From assembly GCF_035594125.1 (NCBI RefSeq), contig NC_087168.1, positions 12,905,650-12,969,649 of the forward strand: a stretch of DNA of 64,000 nt. Direction: 5' to 3'. The DNA comes from Scylla paramamosain (Eukaryota; Arthropoda; Malacostraca; Decapoda; Portunidae). Each line of letters opens with the position of its first letter. Within the stretch, counting starts at the first letter, position 1. Below are positions 1 to 13,272 of this stretch, piece after piece. A program made the translations under genes and the position numbers. Under the pieces are notes generated by a model. That model ran no database searches. It had not been told where the DNA came from and was given only the letters and a program-made list of their open reading frames with translations.

Positions 1-357
1 AAATACATAGACTCAGAACCCTATTCAGAAACCCATCACCCTAACTCCCTTCAAGAACTCACAACTCCATCCAAATCTCCTGTAGTCTCATCCTGACTCC
101 CTTCAACTGATCCCATCTTAACTCTCCTCAAACCCTCATAACTCCAGTAGAAATCCCACTAAACCTATTTCAACTGCCTTGGAATCTTTCAAAACACCTC
201 CTTAATTCTTTCGGTTCCACGGTATCACTTGCATTGTATTCCGGATGCCATCAGAGGAAGAAGTTCAGATTTTTTTCTTTTTCTTAAGGGCATACACGTA
301 AATCATCGGTAGTTTAGCATACACTGGCCTTCTTCTGACTAAAAGTAGAGGATTAAG

Positions 358-471
<114 letters not shown>

Positions 472-555
472 TTATTGGCTACAACGGGATACATTATAAT
501 CATCATGACACGGAGCATTGACAATGTTGGTCATTACAAAATCGCAACATGTTGG

Positions 556-770
556 CTCATATTCTGAAACACACCTGCACCGCACCTCCACTACTTTCAA
601 AAGGCTCTCGTTGAAGTCACACGTATTTTTAAAGATTTTAGTGACAGATTAGTAAGATCTCTACAATATTAACAGGAGGAACACTCGTGAGAATCCAGCT
701 ATACATCTCTGTGCCCTTTGAAAATAGTCGCGGTGAGAAAACAAGGCGTTTCTGAATATGGGTCATGAGA
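556..770 (+). repeat. Interspersed repeat, copy 1 of 2 around exon 1
   Basis: This matches 1044-1265 with many small differences. Both begin near ATTCTGAAACAC and share CACCGCACCTCCACTACTTT and later TTTGAAAATAG. The family was not identified. Confidence 0.75.
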
Positions 771-914
771 TCAACAAAAACACTATATATCAAAATGGTA
801 TCAGTACTAAGAATGAGTTACTGACACTGGACATTGCCTGTAGAAGTGAATGAGCTGACTCCCACTCGACTCCCTGCATGTCTCATAAGAACATAACTCC
901 CTCACTGCCGTCAG

Positions 915-1022
915 CGTGTCACGATAAGTTCACCTGCCGCAACGGGGAGTGTGTGATGTCGCAGCTTAGGTGTGACGGGAAGGCCGACTGTGGTGATAGG
1001 TCTGACGAGGTGGACTGTATAG
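915..1022 (+). CDS. LDLa exon 1
   Basis: A 108-nt exon between a CCGTCAG acceptor and a GTGAGT donor encodes a full six-cysteine LDLa repeat, starting CHDKFTC and ending [16 protein letters not shown]. The calcium-cage acids (the D of CDG, the D before Cys V, and the DE pair) are all present. Intron repeats related to each other lie on both sides (556-770 and 1044-1265). It is the first exon visible in the window; more may lie upstream. Confidence 0.92.
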
Positions 1023-1043
1023 GTGAGTGTGTGAGTGCGTACT

Positions 1044-1265
1044 GGACCATATTCTGAAACACTTCTGCACCGCACCTCCACTACTTTCAATATGTTCTAG
1101 TTGAAGCCACACGGGTTTTTAAGGTTGTTTTTATGGTTCCAGTGACAGATTAACGAAGTTTGTACATTACTGAGAGGAGAAACATTCTTGAAAACCCTGC
1201 TAATCATCTCTGTGGCATTTGAAAATAGTTTGGTGAGAGAGCAAAGCATTTCTGAGTACAGGTCT
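1044..1265 (+). repeat. Interspersed repeat, copy 2 of 2 around exon 1
   Basis: A direct-orientation relative of 556-770, in intron 1 about 20 bp after the exon 1 donor. It carries about 15 extra bases in its middle. Confidence 0.75.
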
Positions 1266-1269
1266 GTGA

Positions 1270-1271
<2 letters not shown>

Positions 1272-1326
<55 letters not shown>
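1272..1326 (+). repeat. (AG)n microsatellite
   Basis: A perfect 55-bp tract in intron 1, about 100 bp before the exon 2 acceptor. Confidence 0.97.
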
Positions 1327-1328
<2 letters not shown>

Positions 1329-1426
1329 TTATGCAGTGATTAGTGGCAGTTTTGAAAATGAAAATGAAAGATCACGAACTAACTGACCACCAAACACAAA
1401 CACACACACACTCACAAACTCTACAG

Positions 1427-1537
1427 TATGCCATGGTGACGCGTTCCACTGCGGTGACGGTACCTGCATCACGCCTGCCCAGGTGTGTGACGGCCAGGCG
1501 GACTGTGACACGGACGAGACGAGCTGTGGTGGCGGGA
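1427..1537 (+). CDS. LDLa exon 2, shortened last loop
   Basis: A 111-nt exon from a CTCTACAG acceptor to a GTAAGT donor. The repeat begins CHGDAFHC and contains CGDGTCITPAQVC. Cys V to Cys VI is only six residues (CDTDETSC) instead of the usual eight, and the SDE serine is gone, although the D before Cys V and a DE pair remain. A glycine-rich GGG tail precedes the donor. An (AC)-rich tract lies 20-40 nt before the acceptor. Confidence 0.9.
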
Positions 1538-1659
1538 GTAAGTCACGTGGTTGTTGTTCACTCACCAGCAACAACAACAACAACAACAACAACAGATATG
1601 ACATCTACTATTATCATTAATACTACTGCTTTCATCATTGCTGTTACTGCTGCTAATAG

Positions 1660-1685
1660 TACTACTACTACTTCTACTTCTACTT

Positions 1686-1735
<50 letters not shown>

Positions 1736-1804
1736 ACTGTCTTCTTCTTTTCTTTTTCTTCTTCGTCTTCGTCTTCTTTTCTTCTTGTACTAGTATTACT
1801 ACTG

Positions 1805-1886
<82 letters not shown>

Positions 1887-1887
1887 A

Positions 1888-1937
<50 letters not shown>

Positions 1938-1960
1938 ACCACCACTACCACCACCACTGT
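1660..1960 (+). repeat. (ACT)n trinucleotide block
   Basis: Long ACT/CTA units interrupted by GCT and CTT units, ending in CACCAC. A short (CAA)n at 1567-1594 precedes it. Confidence 0.95.
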
Positions 1961-2013
1961 TGTTTTTGTTGTTATTGTTGCTGTTATGCTGGACTTCCGT
2001 TGGTCTTGCGTTG

Positions 2014-2099
<86 letters not shown>
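2014..2099 (+). repeat. (CT)n microsatellite
   Basis: A perfect tract of about 86 bp in intron 2. Confidence 0.97.
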
Positions 2100-2103
<4 letters not shown>

Positions 2104-2330
2104 TTCTAAAACTGTCCATCGTGGCCTCTGTCGGTTTTTTTAAACGTATTTTCTGTATGACATCGTTGGTGTTTTGAAGTACAGTGTAGTGTATAGATCA
2201 CACACGTATTATGGGTATGTGTTGGTGTACTACGTTTATGGGCATCGTGGCAGTACATACGGTTACTCATGTTTATGGGTATTACTCTCTTCTTGACAGC
2301 ATATATATATTTCTTAAATGTATTGAGTAA

Positions 2331-2338
<8 letters not shown>

Positions 2339-2420
<82 letters not shown>
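2339..2420 (+). repeat. (TC)n microsatellite
   Basis: An 82-bp tract. With the (AG)n at 2539-2621 it forms an inverted pair about 118 bp apart. Confidence 0.97.
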
Positions 2421-2422
<2 letters not shown>

Positions 2423-2427
2423 TAACA

Positions 2428-2515
2428 AAATAGTAGTAGTGGTAGTAGTAGTATTAGTAGTAGTAGTAGCAGTAGTAGTAGAAGTAGAAGTAGTGGTGGT
2501 GGTGGTGGTCGTAGT
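2428..2515 (+). repeat. (TAG/GTG)n trinucleotide tract
   Basis: Imperfect TAG, AAG and GTG units filling the gap between an inverted pair of (TC)n and (AG)n tracts. Confidence 0.93.
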
Positions 2516-2534
2516 GATGTACATATCAAACATA

Positions 2535-2538
<4 letters not shown>

Positions 2539-2621
<83 letters not shown>
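2539..2621 (+). repeat. (GA)n microsatellite
   Basis: A tract of about 83 bp with one AAA interruption near its end. Confidence 0.96.
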
Positions 2622-2730
2622 CGGGGGGGATGGAGGTGCGTGGGAAGTAAGCAAAGCCACAAGGTACGGAAGAATTAAAGAAAGAAAAGGAGGAAGAAAG
2701 GTGGAGCGGAGAAAGAAGAGTCACTCCCTT

Positions 2731-2808
2731 TTCCTCCTCCTCCTCCTCCTCCTCCTCCTCCTCCTCCCTCCTCCTCCTCCTCCTCCTCCTCCTCCTCCTC
2801 CTCCTCCC
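2731..2808 (+). repeat. (TCC)n microsatellite
   Basis: A CTC trinucleotide tract with one interruption. Confidence 0.96.
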
Positions 2809-2912
2809 ACCTCTAATAGACAGGTAACACAGTAAGACACCTCCTTATTAGTCTGACAGCCTCTCTATCAGGTAGATAACACCACTTCATTGCATACTGA
2901 TGGTTAAAATGA

Positions 2913-3024
<112 letters not shown>

Positions 3025-3211
3025 GTTTCGGGTTAGAAAAAAAAATATATTGGGTATGGCTCGTATTTGTAAACATATTCTTATTTATGTATGACTATTA
3101 TTTACCCGTTTTTTTTTTTTTTCCCCTTGTCTGTGAGTGTGGATGATGTTAGAATAGACCACCATGCTTTGCTTGAGTATAATCATGAAACTGAAGAAAT
3201 TGCCAGTATCG

Positions 3212-3441
<230 letters not shown>

Positions 3442-3889
3442 TCACACACACACACACACACACACACAGTACATTCAAACAGTACCGGCTTCTTGTGTTC
3501 ACTCGTCTCTTCGTTTTGAAAATACTGCTGCAGCGTCTCATGCATTATTTAATATACTACTGTACAGATGTATTTCTTGGTTGTTTAATTAATCATTCTT
3601 TTATTTTTTATTATTTCCTTTTATTCTTTTATTTTTCCTTTTTTTTCTACCGTCGGAATTACTTTTATATTATTCCATCTCTACATCAGGCCTCTTTCAT
3701 CTCGCCCCGTTTCCCTTTCAATAATAACGATTTGCCATTTATTTATTCATGTACATTTACGCATTTCTTTAGATCTTGTGCCCTACCTAGCTCCTCCCAC
3801 CTCTGTATTTTTTAGTCATTTAAATTTACGCATTCCTCTCGTTCCTGTGATCTAATTAGTTCCTCCTGCCTCTGTTCTTCCCGCTGCAG

Positions 3890-4000
3890 TGTGTCCTGAG
3901 GGGTACTTCCGCTGCTTCACCGGCGGGAACTGCATTAATGTCACCTATCGCTGTGACGGACTTGTGCAGTGCCCGGATGGTTCTGATGAAGAAGACTGCC
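3890..4000 (+). CDS. LDLa exon 3
   Basis: A 111-nt exon after a good pyrimidine tract ending CGCTGCAG, with a GTAAGT donor. The repeat runs from CPEGYFRC to CDGLVQCPDGSDEEDC. A possible N-glycosylation sequon (NVT) follows Cys III. The cage aspartate before Cys V is glutamine here. Confidence 0.93.
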
Positions 4001-4306
4001 GTAAGTATAATGACGTGACCACTAACCTTCCTCACCCGCCTCCGTTCATCATCTCCCTATCTCATTCTCTCACCTTCACTTAACTCGATCACTGTGGTTC
4101 CTTTGCAGGCTGCAGGGCATATTATGAAATAGGAAGGTATGTCTTAGTTCCTGGGTAAGTTACTTTAAGATGGTGAAGTTATTTCTGGATTAGAGAGAAA
4201 AAAAATATGCGTGAATTCTTTGTGTGTGTAATTTTATGTATCAATTTATCTTTTTCTTTCAGAGTCGTTTTATAAATCAAGAATGTAGCGCCTCACTCAT
4301 TCATTC

Positions 4307-4339
<33 letters not shown>

Positions 4340-4676
4340 TAGTGTTGTTTTATTTATTTATTTATTTATTTTTTTTATCGGTGCCGTTTTGCGAACCACT
4401 TGCTCTCCTTCCCGGTCGGTCGTTCAGCAAACTACTCGGACTTAATCTACTGTACGTTATGATTCAGCATTGCTTTTCACTACCGCCGCCAGTACGTATT
4501 TCGGAGTCGCGGGAACCCCACACTCGTGCGCATAACGTTATGCATGTGTACGTATTAGATGTATTGGTGTTGTCACTATTGTATGTATGTACACTGCATG
4601 TTGATATGTATACGTATGTTCACACTTCTATTGCAGGTGACTCACTGCCGCTATGTAAAGATTTGCACTGCGCTCA

Positions 4677-4679
<3 letters not shown>

Positions 4680-4720
<41 letters not shown>
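4680..4720 (+). repeat. (TG)n microsatellite
   Basis: A 41-bp perfect tract in intron 3. Confidence 0.96.
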
Positions 4721-4722
<2 letters not shown>

Positions 4723-4758
4723 CAATTAAGAGTGTGCACCAGTTGTTTTGCATACTTG

Positions 4759-4760
<2 letters not shown>

Positions 4761-4838
<78 letters not shown>

Positions 4839-4874
4839 CCTGCGAGTATCTACATCATATTCTCTTATGCAGCA

Positions 4875-4948
<74 letters not shown>
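4761..4948 (+). repeat. Inverted pair (TC)n / (AG)n
   Basis: A 75-bp (TC)n at 4761-4835 and a 72-bp (AG)n at 4877-4948 are complementary and only 41 bp apart. A transcript could fold them into a long hairpin. Confidence 0.95.
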
Positions 4949-4949
<1 letters not shown>

Positions 4950-5164
4950 ACTGACAAATGTATGCACTATGTTTATCTCACTCATAGCAGCATCTAACGG
5001 TATGAGACAAATACGGGAGAGTTAAGGAGCAAAATACTTCCTCTTGGATGGCTTATGAATGAAGTAACTGATATTTTTTTGCCTTGTAAAGACCTCAGTT
5101 TGCATTAGCTTTCTTTTCATTGTTTTGTGTATGATTTTTTTTATAACTTACTTTTTATCTAAGA

Positions 5165-5236
<72 letters not shown>
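5165..5236 (+). repeat. (TTA)n microsatellite
   Basis: A perfect tract of about 70 bp. Confidence 0.96.
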
Positions 5237-5918
5237 TATTTATTTTCAAGTATTGATAATTATTTGCGTAGTCCATCTTATTTATTTATTTAGGTACCTA
5301 TTTAGCACTTTGTAGCATTTCTTTGGAAGTAAATAATCCCTTTTTTCTATCCTTAATACACTAGCCTATTCCTATTCCCATTTATCCACTCATTCATCTT
5401 GTCCTCTCTTCCTGCCTAGGCCCTCCTTCCCTCCCTCCAGCCATCCGTAATGATTTCTTCTCACATTTATTAAAGTTGGCGTCATGTTGTGATAAATTTG
5501 ATCATCACGAGTTCCAGCTGCCAGTATCCATTGTCTGCACGCTGCTTTATCCGCGACACTTCGTGAGATTTGACAACGACCATACAGTCTATTGAGCTCT
5601 CAAAAATCTATGGTTGCACTGATATTTTAACATTTTCTTGTGTAGCATACTGATCCCTGCGTCCATACCATTGTTAATTATAATTGTACTCTTCAGTATT
5701 CGGTGAAGCTGCCACTGATATTAAGTGATTAAGTGTGTTGATACATATACATGTATATATTATTTTTTGTTTTGTTTTGTTGTTGACCACGGCCGGATAA
5801 AGACCTAAATTATGGATTCGCCACTTCTCATATAACGGAAGTGTCTGTCAGGCTGCCCTTAACTACGGTGTCATAATAGGTACAGTGAATTTTATGTTCA
5901 TAAATCCAACAGAAATTG

Positions 5919-5921
<3 letters not shown>

Positions 5922-6004
<83 letters not shown>
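5922..6004 (+). repeat. (CA)n microsatellite
   Basis: A perfect tract of about 83 bp in intron 3. Confidence 0.97.
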
Positions 6005-6006
<2 letters not shown>

Positions 6007-7016
6007 AATATAATCTATATAGACTATATAGTGAACTATATTATGTAAAGATGTTTACAGAGATAATAACTGAGAATTTGATAGATGGAGGTAGCTGTCA
6101 GATACTACGTTTTCTCTGAAATATTTTTGTTTAGTATGCCGTCACTCGTTTGGGGCTGCTGTTTTCACTGTTCATCAGATGAGAGATAAGAGCTGAGTGC
6201 AAGGCATCAGTGAAGTACAAGTACACCAGGTATTCCTTATATGCTAGGGTTATGTTCTGCGAAAAGCTTGTGTAATGAGAATTAGCATATCGAACCTGCC
6301 ATCCCATTATTTATAAGGGGTTATGTTCCACGACCCATTTTTTAACTCTTATGAATACTTATTCTGCCACCGTTTCACAAAAATGAATAAATAAATAAAG
6401 CACTAAAGCAACAGTAAAACACATAAATAAAGATAAAATCGTAAAATATAATATGAAAAGACATTGTGAAAGAAAATAAATAAATAAGTAATATAAATAG
6501 TGGGCTGTTTGCAGTACGGGGAAAGCGCGAAAAAAACATATTTGCACCCACTGCCCTGTAGTGTTAGTCACCCAACTCCAGTGCTCTCACTTTTGGGGAA
6601 TTTGTCCCCAGATTGGGAAATATGAACTTATCTGGGAAAAATCTAGGGAAATAGGATTTCTAGGGAATTTCTGGAGATTTCTTTAAGTTTTTAGTGAAAA
6701 TTTGGTGAAATATATACAATATATACAATATATACAATATATTTGGTGAAATATATACACAATTTAAATGTATTAAAGATCAAACAAGTGTTAGCAAAGC
6801 GTGGTTTTGGCGGTAAATTCAACATTGATAATTTGGATTGGCTATTGACACGGTAACCAATCAAAAAATAAAAGAGGAAGCTGACTCCCGCCATTGGAAA
6901 GCCTCCAAGCTTCTGCGCCGCCCTTGTGTTTACATTAATGCGGAGTTGACTAATGCCCCCGTGGCCTGTGATACCTGATTTGTATAAGGTAAGGATCAGT
7001 GGTTGTTATATTATTC

Positions 7017-7020
<4 letters not shown>

Positions 7021-7099
<79 letters not shown>
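7021..7099 (+). repeat. (AT)n microsatellite
   Basis: A perfect tract of about 79 bp, flanked by CGTGT and ACACG, so the edges are also palindromic. Confidence 0.97.
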
Positions 7100-7102
<3 letters not shown>

Positions 7103-7657
7103 GAATATTTACTGATGTGATGAGATAGCGGCCTATAAGAGGTAATGAAAGGCCAAAACAAAAGACCATATAATTTGTAGTTCAACTAGAAATGCTATGG
7201 ATGGCTATTAGATATGGCTATGAATAGGGTTGCCAGGCATTTCATCTGGTAGGGCCTCTTATTAGAATCTTGGCTCTAAGCATGTTGCCGTAAATGCTTT
7301 TTTTTTTTTTTTTTTGCCAAAAATCTCGCTTTCTGTGAGTTTGCCACTTTCATGACAAAAAAAAAAGAAAAAGAAAAAAAACAGCAGGCAGTTTGCCATT
7401 TTTGCCAAAAAATCCCAGGCATCCCTCCCAGCTGCTCTACCCATCAACAGAAGAAGTCAAGAATGCTTTATAACTGTGGTTCTTATTAACGTTCTTAATT
7501 AACCTTCTTAGATTTTTTTCCTCCTTCATGCCCTTCCCCATTTGCATCTAAAAAGAAATAGATTTTTGTTTTTTTATTGAGTATGAATTGGTGATAATAC
7601 TGGCACTGCTTAGCAATTACATCTTGAATTATTGAGATACTTGAAATCCTCTTGTTG

Positions 7658-7863
<206 letters not shown>

Positions 7864-8781
7864 CCTTGCATAGAGAATTTCAGGGTGATCTAGGAAAATA
7901 TCAACCTCATTGTAGAAAAATTCTGAAATTAATTTGTAAGAGCCCTGGCCACCTCACCTCACCAGTCAAATCACTGCTGCTACTTGCATAATAGGGAATT
8001 TTTCTCACATTTCGAGAATACCTGGCATATTTAGGTTAGTTGCATGTAATGAAATTCACATATTTCAAATTTTCATATATTGAATATCCAGTGTACTTGT
8101 CAGTCACTGGTCACCAGATGTCACAGCTCGAGCTCGTGCTTGTTGAATTTTGCTATGTGTCGCCACAAAATAAGTTATATTTGTATTTTCATGCACTTTT
8201 AGAATCTTTTTTTTTTTTGTGTGAGAGATGCCTCCAAAGATTTTCTTTTTAACAATCAAAGTAAAAAAATGCAAAATGAGGTCTTCGTATACTCAGTAGA
8301 GCTAATGATGAAATAGTACTAATGCAGGAACAATAACAATCTATGATAAGTTGTGTAGAGTAAGTAGAATGCCTGCCAGGCAGAGGAAAAAGATGAAGGT
8401 TTTGTCTTATGGAATGTCTATTAATGATGTCATGTCTACCTATGTCTTGTTCTTTCTTTCGTTGTATGTAGTGTACTTGTTATGCAAAATATACATACAT
8501 TTTATCTTTATATATATATATACACATGTATAGTATGTATTTTCTGCATGAAGTGGCATCCAACATGAATGCTGTAGTTGGGAAACAAAATTAGCTTTTC
8601 AAAGTACAGACTAGATACTTTTATTCACAGTCTGCAAGCCACACTACTAGTTGTATGGTTTAGATCCACTCTCTGTCTGTACTATACTCATCACGGGTTT
8701 TGCCTGTCCCGTGCTCTTGGTCCTGGTGGCCCCGCACTGGTGTGGCCTTGTGCATGAATGTTGGACTTTCTCCCTGCATAG

Positions 8782-8898
8782 CCTGTCAGGTGTGGCAGTG
8801 GACTTGCAGGGACGGGGGTTGTATCTCTCAGGCCAGCCGGTGTGATGGAACCATTGACTGCAACGACAAATCTGACGAGTACGAGTGTCCTTCTGGTG
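8782..8898 (+). CDS. LDLa exon 4
   Basis: A 117-nt exon from CCTGCATAG to a GTGAGT donor. It encodes CQVWQWTC through CDGTIDCNDKSDEYEC, followed by a short PSG linker. All six cysteines and the cage acids are present. The intron before it is 4.8 kb and mostly repeats. Confidence 0.93.
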
Positions 8899-9274
8899 GT
8901 GAGTTGTTTGGTGTGCTGTTCTGACCACCACCTCTTTAATTCTCTTCAGTTCTATTGCTGTTTCAACCAATACGCCATATATAACTATACCCTTTGCAGG
9001 GTCTACATTTCAGTGTTTGGAGCATTTCTAGTCCTGTTTTCCTCTGTTGGAATTTAATAGTAAGTTTACTTTATGGGGGGTGTTCCAGTTAGGTTTCAAA
9101 ATGTTGTGTTAAGTTAGTTTACCTTATGGAGAAGTCCAGGGAGGGCAAAGCCATCCCCCCCCTGGTGAGGAGGTTACAAAATGTTACCCTATGGGAGAGA
9201 TCCAATAGGTTAGGGGGTTCAGGGGGCAGTATTGGTTGAAATTGCAAATTTACCTTCTCCTCTGTGCTGCCACC

Positions 9275-9462
<188 letters not shown>

Positions 9463-9505
9463 TAGTTGAACAGTAAGATATAACAGTGAAAGAATTGATT
9501 AAGAA

Positions 9506-9508
<3 letters not shown>

Positions 9509-9536
<28 letters not shown>

Positions 9537-9567
9537 GTTTATTTATTTATTTATTTATTTATTTATA
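9509..9567 (+). repeat. (TTTA)n microsatellite
   Basis: A tetranucleotide tract of about 59 bp with one GTTT unit. Confidence 0.95.
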
Positions 9568-10087
9568 TTCCCTCCATCCTTCCTTCTGCTGATATTGCTA
9601 GAGGTAAAAGTGCAGACGATTCTAAGTTGAAAATGTCCTGTGCACACAGGTATGCATTTTAGGCATTGTTTAGCTATGGTATAAAATTCTAGTATGGGCA
9701 GGCCACAGATACAATGGCTGGATCCATATTTTTGAAAGGTGGCAATGTTTTCCTGCAGCAGCGGCAGCATCAACACAGTTGATGTAGACCAAGGAGTCTA
9801 CATCAACACCGTTTGAGGCAAGCACACCTGCCATGGTTATCCTCCTGGCCCGGCTGTTGTGTCTCACCCACTCATGCTTGAATTTCACACCATGGCTAAA
9901 CTAAGCCTCAAAATGTGTATGTACATAGAATTTTTTCCACTTAGAATAACCTGTACTTTCACCTTTAGCAATATCCACAGAAACTTGTGTTACACACTGT
10001 ATTGGATGCCTCTCTCACTCAGTTCATGACAAGGATAATAGAATAAATAGTAACCTGGTAATGGTGGTACCTTCTGCTCCCCTCCAG

Positions 10088-10204
10088 GATGCCGAGAAGG
10101 AGAATTTAAATGCCAGAGTGGTTCCTGTGTCCTAGAGGAGGATCGCTGTGATGGAGTAAATCAATGCCCTGATGGCTCAGATGAGTTTGGCTGCCCAACA
10201 CCAA
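10088..10204 (+). CDS. LDLa exon 5
   Basis: A 117-nt exon from CCCCTCCAG to GTAAGT. It encodes CREGEFKC through CDGVNQCPDGSDEFGC with a PTP linker. The cage aspartate before Cys V is glutamine. Six cysteines are present. Confidence 0.93.
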
Positions 10205-10908
10205 GTAAGTTAGCATTTTGTGTGTGTGTGTGTGTGTGTACTGCTATGACAAGTTGCAGAAACATGCCAAATCTTAGGTGTACCATATGATCAAGTCAGT
10301 TAAGGCTTGAATTTCCATCTTATGAGAGTTGTGGTCAGTCCTTGATCACATCTGCTTCCTGCATTTATAATAAATCAGTTTCTCATAATTTCATAATGGA
10401 GATCGTAGTTATTGATTCAATCATGACATTGATAGCATGGCATGGCAGTGGGATGGTCTTGTGAAGATTAGGTAAAGGGGATGAGAGAGAGCTTAGTATG
10501 AGTTCAGGATGTTGAGGTGTAGTTGTATCAGCCAGAAAATGAGTGTCCCTTCCAAAAAGAAAAAAATGTGGGTGGAACAGAGGCTTCTAGCATATACTCT
10601 GGTAAACTTTGCAAAGACCATAACCACACTTTCCAGAGACAAACTGCCTTGGACTGTTTAGATCATTTAATTAATAAAATGCCTGAAATTAATCTAGAAG
10701 GAGGAGAACCATGTAGATTCTTGATAGGATGCACAGCCATGAGCCAGAGCTGGACTGGCCATGAGGTATCTTGTGGTCAAGTTGTTGCTTGTTAAGGTTT
10801 ACCATGTTGGTCTGTCACATTCAAGTTCAGTCCCCAATCATGCCCACCTCCTGTATCTGTAATAGAATTATTATAAGTGTTTAATGAAGAATGTAATTCT
10901 TCACTTAA

Positions 10909-10951
<43 letters not shown>

Positions 10952-12821
10952 GTAGGGTTTGCATAATTCAAAGTATCATTGGCTAAGATTGTTGACTGAA
11001 AGTTGAAAGTTGCAATCTTAGTCACATTTTAGGTAAGGGTATAAAAACAGGATCATTGGAGATACAAAAATGTATATCTTGGTTTGTACAGAGAAAATGT
11101 ATAAAACAATCTAATTTTCAAGAAGGAGTCTTCCTTGCCATGATCTTCATGTATCTAAAAGAAGTGATCAGGAACAGAAGCCTGTAGGGTTGTGGAAGCA
11201 AGTTGAGCATTGCAGTAGGATGGACTTAAATCCTTTTCAAGCCTCAAAACTTATATTAAATAGCTGATATTGCAGCAGAATAAATAAATGAGGCTGGTGC
11301 TCATGCATTTTCTCCCCTCATCTTATCTCCCCTTGCATTTTCTCCCTTCTCACAGTATCTTCTCTTGTGCCATGTGCCCTTATGTGTGTGGGTGTGTTTA
11401 TCTGTCTAACTAGTAAGCAACAGAGGGAAAATCAAAGAAACATCAGTAAGCCAAGAGTGGCCTTATGATGGGGAAGAACAAAGCTTGCTACTGCTGTTCA
11501 GGGATAGTTTCCCAGCTTGCTTGGTGCTCTGATGATATGTTTGCTATAGTACCATAGTATATCCTTAAAACATCTTTGAGAACAGGTTGTTTACAGATCT
11601 AACAAGTACAAAAAATTATTGAGTATGGTTTCCTCTTGTGATATGGTAATAATGTAAACTCATAGAGAAACATAAACACTTACAATAGGTTGAAGGAAGA
11701 AAGGAGTATGTATTACAAGAAATAAAGGGCATCTTTGAGTTCATGACAAACTAAACAAAAAATAAATATGTAGACAGGACAACATGAGTATAACTGGAGT
11801 CTTGTATGAATCCATGATCTCTTGGCATTAGTCACTTTTTGGAATTTCACGGTTTTTCAGAATTTGGAATAATTTATTTTTTTAGTGTTGCTTTTGGTAA
11901 ATGGATAAAGATAGATCATGAAATTGATGACTTTTTATAACTGTTTAATTCTAATGAATAAGAAAGAACAAAATCACTCACCATTAAAGATTGAATTAAG
12001 TTAAGTTCATAAGGAAGTTTACAATTATGAATACACTGGCTTCCACTGTTGCCAGTGTCCTACACAGGTAGATGCCAGGTAGCCTGCCTCATGAACTTAC
12101 TTGCCTTGTATTGCAACAATGCACATTGCATGTAATGAAACTGATCCAGTCCTCAGGGATGAGTGGGCCAACAGGAACAATGTCATCATGTGTTATGTGG
12201 CCTTCCTGTTGCTTTGCTTGCATCTTGAGTGGTGTGTAGTGATTGGTTATCACTGCTGACTTCACCCACAAGTCACTTGTACCACTGAACATATATTAGA
12301 TATTACATATACTCAACATTGTTAAAAGACAAATTAATTTCCATAAGAGTGAACAGAAATATGATCAGTTCTTTGAGTTAGCATACAGTTATATAAGACA
12401 TTTTATGGGCTAAGCAAGTTGCTGCTTTGATTACAGCACAGCATCACATTAGCACAAAACTATCTGTTCTTCCATTTCAGGTTACAGTAAATGGGCCCTA
12501 ACTTGAAGAGTATTAAAGTTTTTAAACCACCTTTATGAAAGTTCATTTATAGTTTTGGTACAATGAAAGATTAGTTTCTGGTCATTGCTGACAATGCTTG
12601 GTGCCAAATGCAGGTTCTGGTATATATGGTAAAAAAAAAATTGTTTGGCAGTCAGGATGTTTTAATTTTCAGAATTTTGGATAAAAGACTTTGGTCCTGT
12701 ATGAGTGTGTTGTAACTGCTGTGTGTGTATAATATGTATATACATGCAAGGAAATGTGCTAACAAATTTTTTTATCTTTTTCATCTTCCTTTGTGTGTGC
12801 TGTGGTGTGTCCTCACAACAG
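10205..12821 (+). other. Intron 5
   Basis: Mostly unique-looking AT-rich sequence with (TG)n at 10218-10238 and 10911-10949. No exon, RNA gene or transposon protein was seen. Confidence 0.7.
10911..10949 (+). repeat. (TG)n microsatellite
   Basis: A 39-bp perfect tract in intron 5. Confidence 0.96.
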
Positions 12822-12926
12822 CCTGTGGCCCATTAGAGTTCACATGTGCAGATGGCAAATGTGTGCCTGCAGAGAGGAAGTGTGATGGGTATCAGGACTG
12901 TGCTGATGATTCTGATGAGTACAGCT
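12822..12926 (+). CDS. LDLa exon 6, last Cys codon split
   Basis: A 105-nt exon from CTCACAACAG to GTAAGT. It encodes CGPLEFTC through CDGYQDCADDSDEYS. The exon ends on a single T, and exon 7 starts with GT, so the sixth cysteine (TGT) exists only after splicing to an exon that begins GT or GC. It is the only junction here that cuts a cysteine codon. The next intron is only 346 bp. Confidence 0.93.
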
Positions 12927-13272
12927 GTAAGTATAATTCTGATCATTTAGTCACTGGAATTTAATAAAAAAAGTGTTACATTAGAAATATAGGTGAGTGC
13001 AAGAAGCCTAAGATAGCAGTATAAAATGGACAATTAAAAAATTAACAAGATCACCAGAGGAGATATTAGTGATTATGCAGGATGATGTATTCCCAGAGAG
13101 GCCTACAGCAGTGGTTTGGTTACCTTACCTCAAGAATCACAAGGCAAAGTTGGAATGAATAGTGCATACTCAGGATTGTCACAAGCATGGCATCAAATTT
13201 GAAACACTTTTTGAGGAATGTTGAAAAGATTTTTATCATCATCCCTTCCTTCAACTTCACACCATCCCACAG
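12927..13272 (+). other. Intron 6 (346 bp)
   Basis: A short intron inside the last cysteine codon of repeat 6. No repeat was seen. Confidence 0.9.

Noticed and set aside
1343..2143. 266-residue plus-strand frame covering exon 2 and repeats
   Set aside because: Apart from exon 2 in another frame, it is translated microsatellite (poly-T, poly-L, SLSL); not a gene.
4635..4700. Possible small exon after TTGCAG at 4636
   Set aside because: The frame after it has two cysteines (LCKDLHC) but no LDLa pattern and runs into (TG)n.
4342..5025. 227-residue plus-strand frame
   Set aside because: The second half is translated (TG)n, (TC)n and (AG)n; the first half has no family or splice context.
7021..7099. 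AT-rich tracts as replication origins or matrix sites
   Set aside because: Only base composition supports this; similar (AT)n tracts recur throughout the window.
9555..9888. Overlapping minus-strand frames in intron 4
   Set aside because: No known family; includes a poly-alanine from GCAGCGGCAGC; chance is likely.
10523..10795. 90-residue plus frame in intron 5
   Set aside because: No motif recognised; treated as chance.
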